From JAFGLZ01 sp964390905 (GTDB lineage Bacteria; Planctomycetota; Phycisphaerae; UBA1845; JAFGLZ01), in NCBI GenBank assembly GCA_964390905.1, contig CAYMLO010000010.1:26345-90344 (forward strand): a DNA stretch of 64,000 nucleotides. Direction: 5' to 3'. The notes beneath the pieces are model-generated. The model made no database searches and was not told where the DNA came from. It saw nothing but the letters and a program-made list of their open reading frames with translations. A program made the translations under genes and the position numbers. Shown here piece by piece: positions 60,600 through 64,000 of the stretch. Each line of letters opens with the position of its first letter. Within the stretch, counting starts at the first letter, position 1.

Positions 60600-61686
60600 G
60601 ATGCCTCTCCAGGGCTCTCCTTATGGCCACGCCCAGGGCCCTGGCGAACAGCGGGGGAACCGCGTTCCCGATCATGTCGCACACTGTGTCTATCTGGTCA
60701 GATTGGAACCTGTATGATTCAGGGAACGTCTGCAGAAGTGCGGCTTCTCGTACTGAGATCGTGGTGCGCCGTCTATCCGGATGCCCAAACCGTCCCTTGC
60801 ACGGCGTCGTGCAGCCGGCCGTGATCGTAGGGGAAACGTCATCCCAAGACATCCGGCAGTACGTATTCCTGAATCCCTGATACCCCTTGCGATGACACGC
60901 AGGGCGAAGCCCTTCCGGAAGTGATAGACGCGTCTGCCCTGGCGCCGCGGCCCTTAGGCGAGCCACCGTCTGCGGTTGGAGATCACGGACTACGTGCCAG
61001 TTATGCGCCCCAGGTCCCCCATCGGCACGCGCAGCGCCCAATCTGGCTGGTGCGCGCATGTGCCCGATCGCCTCTCTGACAGTGACCCACGCGCGCCGCC
61101 CTTCCCCGGGCGTGGGAGCGTGCGAGCGCGTTTGTGGCGGCAATGGAATACAGAACCCGCGCCCGCCAACAAGCACGAGCCTGCGTCGAGACTGTGGAAC
61201 GCCATAGTCCGCCATTTGCACGACATCATAGTTGACCAGGTAGCCCAGTCGCCTAATCCGTTCCAGAAACAGATCAAACACGCTGCGCCCGCGAGACAGA
61301 ATCCCCGGGACGTTCTCCATCATGATCACCAGTGGACGGATTTCCTCGATGAGACGAGCCATTTCGAGAGGAAGCTCGTTCCTCGCGTCCCCCCGGGCCC
61401 ACTTCGCCGTTAGCGAGCAGAAGCCCTGACACGGTGCGCAACCAGCAACCAAGGCGACTTCCCCAACCTGTGCCCCGCCCAGAAGATCTGAGGGCCTAAC
61501 GCGCCTTATGTCACCTTCAACGAGCTTCGTCCTTCGGTTGTTATGTCTGTACGTCCGCGCGGTGGAAGGGTCGATCTCTACGGCGGCACCGACATGGAAT
61601 CCCGCCTCCCTCAATCCGCGAGTCAAGCCACCGCAACCTGCAAACAAGTCGATGGCCACTGGACGCTCTTGTCGGTACCGACTCAT
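60574..61686 (-). CDS. DNA (cytosine-5) methyltransferase
   Basis: A 370-residue C5-methyltransferase. Motif I AIDLFAGCGGLTRGL is at residues 11-25, catalytic motif IV CAPCQGFC has Cys86, and motif VI MENVPG is near 127. QSRRRLVLVGG is motif VIII-like, the variable target-recognition region spans about 190-270, and motif X GNAVPP lies near the end. Target sequence unknown. It starts 13 bases after the GHKL gene and overlaps vsr by 26 bases. The matching cleavage function is presumably the PD-(D/E)XK domain of the upstream ATPase. Confidence 0.94.
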   Translation of the reverse strand: MSRYRQERPVAIDLFAGCGGLTRGLREAGFHVGAAVEIDPSTARTYRHNNRRTKLVEGDIRRVRPSDLLGGAQVGEVALVAGCAPCQGFCSLTAKWARGDARNELPLEMARLIEEIRPLVIMMENVPGILSRGRSVFDLFLERIRRLGYLVNYDVVQMADYGVPQSRRRLVLVGGRGFCIPLPPQTRSHAPTPGEGRRAWVTVREAIGHMRAPARLGAARADGGPGAHNWHVVRDLQPQTVARLRAAAPGQTRLSLPEGLRPACHRKGYQGFRNTYCRMSWDDVSPTITAGCTTPCKGRFGHPDRRRTTISVREAALLQTFPESYRFQSDQIDTVCDMIGNAVPPLFARALGVAIRRALERHRDTLARKA

Positions 61687-61699
61687 CTCTTCCGCCCAC

Positions 61700-63661
61700 C
61701 TAAGCCCGTTTCCTTCGACTGGTCTTCTTCTTCTTCGATGCCTTCTTGGGCTTCGACTTGGATGCGGCTCTCTCTTTCTTCTTCAGACGTGAGTACTCCG
61801 GGGCGAGTGCCTGGAGCTGCCGATCTACCTCGTTGTAGAACCCTCTTGCAGCGACATGGAGATCGCGGTACGTCTCAACGCGAATATCCTCTCCCGCAAG
61901 CGACCTCCTCTTGTCCGTTACGTCCCGGGCCCGGCTTTGGCTGCCGATCACGAGCAACCCGTTGATGTACCTCGGCGCATGAGGTCCTGAACCTTGAATC
62001 CGGCTTCGGGCCCATCTGACATACTTCTCGATCTGATCCAAGTCCTTCCAGGATAGCGTCTTCTGCGGATGCTTCAGCTCGACAACTGTGACGGTTGCCC
62101 CGGCCTTCACGCCCCAGATATCAACGCGCCGCTCTTTGACCGGGAGGTCACGGTTCTCCTTGCAGTTCTTCCTGATGAGTTCGCTGTATGTCTCCTCTAT
62201 GTGGGTCTCTGTCCAGGCCGGATCGATGATCCACGGGTTCTCCGCGAGGAGAGGTTGCATCTCAGTTACTTCGAGCGCCCCTTCTCTGATGAAGCGTTCC
62301 AGCTTGTCCAATGCCTCTAGACGGCCGTGAGCCAACTTGAGGTGTTCCCTGGCCTCAATGATCTGCCACTCACCAAAGAGCCTCAGCAGAGTGGCTGGGG
62401 TCCCTCCCTTCGTCTCAATCTCATCGACGAGTTCATGGAAGGCAACCGTCTCCACGCTACTCTTGACGATTTCGAGAAGCGGCTTGGCCGACGATGCCTG
62501 GAGATCCTCGTTGTCTATAAGGATCTTGACCATTCGATTGGCCACTTTCTTCTCCCGCGGTTCTCGTGTCTCGAGCCATTTGGCAAACCCGGTCTCAACA
62601 GTGATTTCCTTCTGCTTACGCTCTCGACGTTGCGCCAGCCACTGGCCAAAAGCCCATCTTAGGGCCCCTTGTCCCCAGTCCCCAAGCGCTTGCCCAGCTA
62701 TTGATTCCCACACGACTGAATTGCGTGCCGTCGCGATGAGATCCTGCTCAGGAGCGTCCAGGAAATCCGCTCGGATTTCACCAACGAGATGCGCTCGCGC
62801 GAATTGGGCGTGTGTGCTTGCATAATGGAAGTAACTGGCCAGCTCAACAGCCTTCCCTGACGCGAAGACGTCGACCCCCCTGTCGGCCTGGGAACTCTTG
62901 TCCAGGAACCCGATCCACCCTTCCAGCGATCCACAGTTACTGATCTCAGCCCCCATAGGAAGGTCCGCGACATCCCAGGATACGCTGCATGCATCCCGCG
63001 AGAGCCTGTCGCCCGGCTGGATCTCCTCTCCATTGACAAGGACTCTGAAGTTCGTTCCGATGAACAGGAGCCTCTTCGCGAGGCCCTTTCTCACCGTATC
63101 CGCCGAAATCGGTGCCTTCCTGTGAAACCTGCGCAGAGTGATTTCTACGCCGTCTTTCTCGTCGGCCTGTCCGGTTCGATCCTCCACGACTTCCGGCCTG
63201 TATGGCTCTGATCGCTGAGTCTCGGCCCATCGCATCATCTCGTCGTAGTCAAGCCTCAAGCATACGGCGTACCCGTCATTGATCGATCTGGCTTCCATCT
63301 CGCGAGCGACGCCGAACGCCGAGAGCTTGCCCAAGCCCTTGCGGCCCGTGACGCGCCGCTTCCCGTTCTTTGACATGCAATCTGACGAGTCTCTTCCACG
63401 TCGGTTCCGCCCTATTGGAAGGAACTCGTCGTTGAGCTCCTCCGGCGTCATGCCATGCCCGAAGTCACGAATGACCACTTCCGACCTGGATGTGATCGCG
63501 CCTGGGGGGAGGTTTATCTCTACCTTCGGCGACTCCGCGTCGTAGGCATTGGAGACGAACTCACAGATCACAGGCGGGAGGGTGCTGTAGAGACGCAGGC
63601 CCAGGTGCTCGATGGTCATAGGCTCGAATCGCATCTCGAATTGAGGCAAGCGCTTCGCCAT
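61700..63661 (-). CDS. GHKL (MutL/MORC-type) ATPase fused to PD-(D/E)XK nuclease-like domain
   Basis: A protein of about 653 residues. The N-terminal GHKL ATPase has the N-box EFVSNAYDA (Glu34, Asn38, Asp41), DFGHGM (about 66-71) and TGRKGLGKLSAF (about 105-116). A transducer-like region and helical middle part follow. Residues about 473-610 look like a PD-(D/E)XK nuclease: RRVDIWG (about Asp513) and VVELKHP (about Glu527-Lys529). The last 30 residues are lysine-rich. ATPases of this kind occur in bacterial restriction-modification operons with C5 methyltransferases. It leads the cassette; AAGGGG precedes the ATG. Codon use is less GC-rich than in neighbouring metabolic genes. Confidence 0.85.
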   Translation of the reverse strand: MAKRLPQFEMRFEPMTIEHLGLRLYSTLPPVICEFVSNAYDAESPKVEINLPPGAITSRSEVVIRDFGHGMTPEELNDEFLPIGRNRRGRDSSDCMSKNGKRRVTGRKGLGKLSAFGVAREMEARSINDGYAVCLRLDYDEMMRWAETQRSEPYRPEVVEDRTGQADEKDGVEITLRRFHRKAPISADTVRKGLAKRLLFIGTNFRVLVNGEEIQPGDRLSRDACSVSWDVADLPMGAEISNCGSLEGWIGFLDKSSQADRGVDVFASGKAVELASYFHYASTHAQFARAHLVGEIRADFLDAPEQDLIATARNSVVWESIAGQALGDWGQGALRWAFGQWLAQRRERKQKEITVETGFAKWLETREPREKKVANRMVKILIDNEDLQASSAKPLLEIVKSSVETVAFHELVDEIETKGGTPATLLRLFGEWQIIEAREHLKLAHGRLEALDKLERFIREGALEVTEMQPLLAENPWIIDPAWTETHIEETYSELIRKNCKENRDLPVKERRVDIWGVKAGATVTVVELKHPQKTLSWKDLDQIEKYVRWARSRIQGSGPHAPRYINGLLVIGSQSRARDVTDKRRSLAGEDIRVETYRDLHVAARGFYNEVDRQLQALAPEYSRLKKKERAASKSKPKKASKKKKTSRRKRA

Positions 63662-63737
63662 TGCATACCCCTTCAGAACAGCTCACCGCCCCCTTGATTC
63701 AGCGAATTGCCGCGAACACCGCTGTTTCCTCAACATC

Positions 63738-63998
63738 TTAACCGGAACCCACCATCGCCTGCACGTTGACGGGCACGGTGTTGAAGCACTCGACCTCCGG
63801 GCCGAACTTGCCCAGCGTGTTCTCGACGACCCAAAAATCGAAGCCCGGGATCACCACGTCGTCCCAGCGACTGCCGACGCCCCGCAACGCGACGTCGAGC
63901 ATCGTGACGATCTTTCGGCCCAGCGGCTCGGTGCTGTCGAGCGTGATCGCGCCGAAGAACTCCTGGCACTCCGTGTAGCCGGCGTTGTGCGTGCCGGT
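63738..63998 (-). CDS. C-terminal part of an unidentified protein, cut by the window edge
   Basis: On the minus strand a frame open from the right edge encodes 86 residues ending in TAA at 63738. It contains GYTECQEFFGAITLDSTEPL, RGVGSRWDDVVIPGFDFW and NTLGKFGPEVECFNTVPVN. Codon use is GC3-rich as in the resident genes, unlike the competing frames. I do not recognise the family. It lies 76 bases upstream of the GHKL gene in the same direction. Confidence 0.6.
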   Translation of the reverse strand, partial: TGTHNAGYTECQEFFGAITLDSTEPLGRKIVTMLDVALRGVGSRWDDVVIPGFDFWVVENTLGKFGPEVECFNTVPVNVQAMVGSG

Positions 63999-64000
63999 GT

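Noticed and set aside
63730..63969. Alternative 79-codon frame at the right edge
   Set aside because: Its translation is Arg/His/Gly-rich and its codon pattern poor; the frame ending at 63738 has GC3-rich codons and a protein-like composition.

Overview
The window is a GC-rich, gene-dense bacterial chromosome segment and most likely comes from a planctomycete, probably near Phycisphaerae. This is inferred from gene content: a TAT-exported formylglycine sulfatase, two Gfo/Idh/MocA oxidoreductases and a DJ-1 protein with twin-arginine leaders, a H-X9-DG pseudopilin, DUF4091 and ThuA proteins, and small membrane proteins ending in CPECGY-type zinc ribbons. LpxK indicates an LPS-bearing envelope. 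I see no rRNA, tRNA, CRISPR array, transposase or integrase.

Layout. 1-6 kb: end of a GNAT acetyltransferase, an Opp/Dpp-type ABC ATPase, a 475-bp non-coding stretch full of nested palindromes, then a leftward OPT transporter - MFS - esterase series. 6-11.3 kb: rightward operon MFS - enolase-superfamily dehydratase - sulfatase - RraA-like protein, its genes joined mostly by ATGA start/stop overlaps. 11.3-20.6 kb: GH36 alpha-galactosidase, trkH-trkA potassium uptake, pseudopilin, flavoprotein, alpha/beta hydrolase, orphan DNA methyltransferase. 20.7-24.5 kb: signalling cluster with a receiver protein, an HDOD-GAF-histidine kinase and an HTH-receiver protein. 24.7-29 kb: mnmG preceded by a membrane TPR protein. 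29-33.7 kb: leftward sugar-catabolic set (Gfo/Idh - DUF4091 - ThuA). 33.8-35.9 kb: two zinc-ribbon membrane proteins. 35.9-42.8 kb: rightward run of ahbC, MEMO-like, polynucleotide-kinase-like, lpxK, deoxyhypusine-synthase-like and cobA-hemD fusion. 42.8-48.2 kb: FlgI-like lipoprotein, phosphofructokinase, sodium:solute symporter with a 67-residue companion. 48.6-60.1 kb: Zn-dehydrogenase, an unrecognised three-part protein, QueG-like protein and a polysaccharide/sugar-acid set (Gfo/Idh, DJ-1, GH42-like, DinB-like, nitrilase, oligogalacturonate lyase). 60.15-63.7 kb: leftward GHKL ATPase/nuclease - C5 methyltransferase - Vsr defence cassette. The right edge cuts an unidentified leftward gene.

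How it fits together. Transporters, sulfatase, GH36, PL22, GH42-like and oxidoreductases point to plant or algal polysaccharide use with export of several enzymes by TAT. AhbC and CobA-HemD belong to siroheme and siroheme-dependent heme synthesis. Paired palindromes of several sequence families occupy most of the longer gaps, and one lies inside a reading frame.

The strongest leads for something little described are the compact GHKL-Dcm-Vsr cassette at 60.15-63.66 kb and the 597-residue protein at 49.9-51.7 kb, whose codon use is visibly less GC-biased than its neighbours. The two serial domain expansions (membrane/zinc-ribbon protein at 34.3 kb, membrane segment in the TPR protein at 27.4 kb) are also notable.
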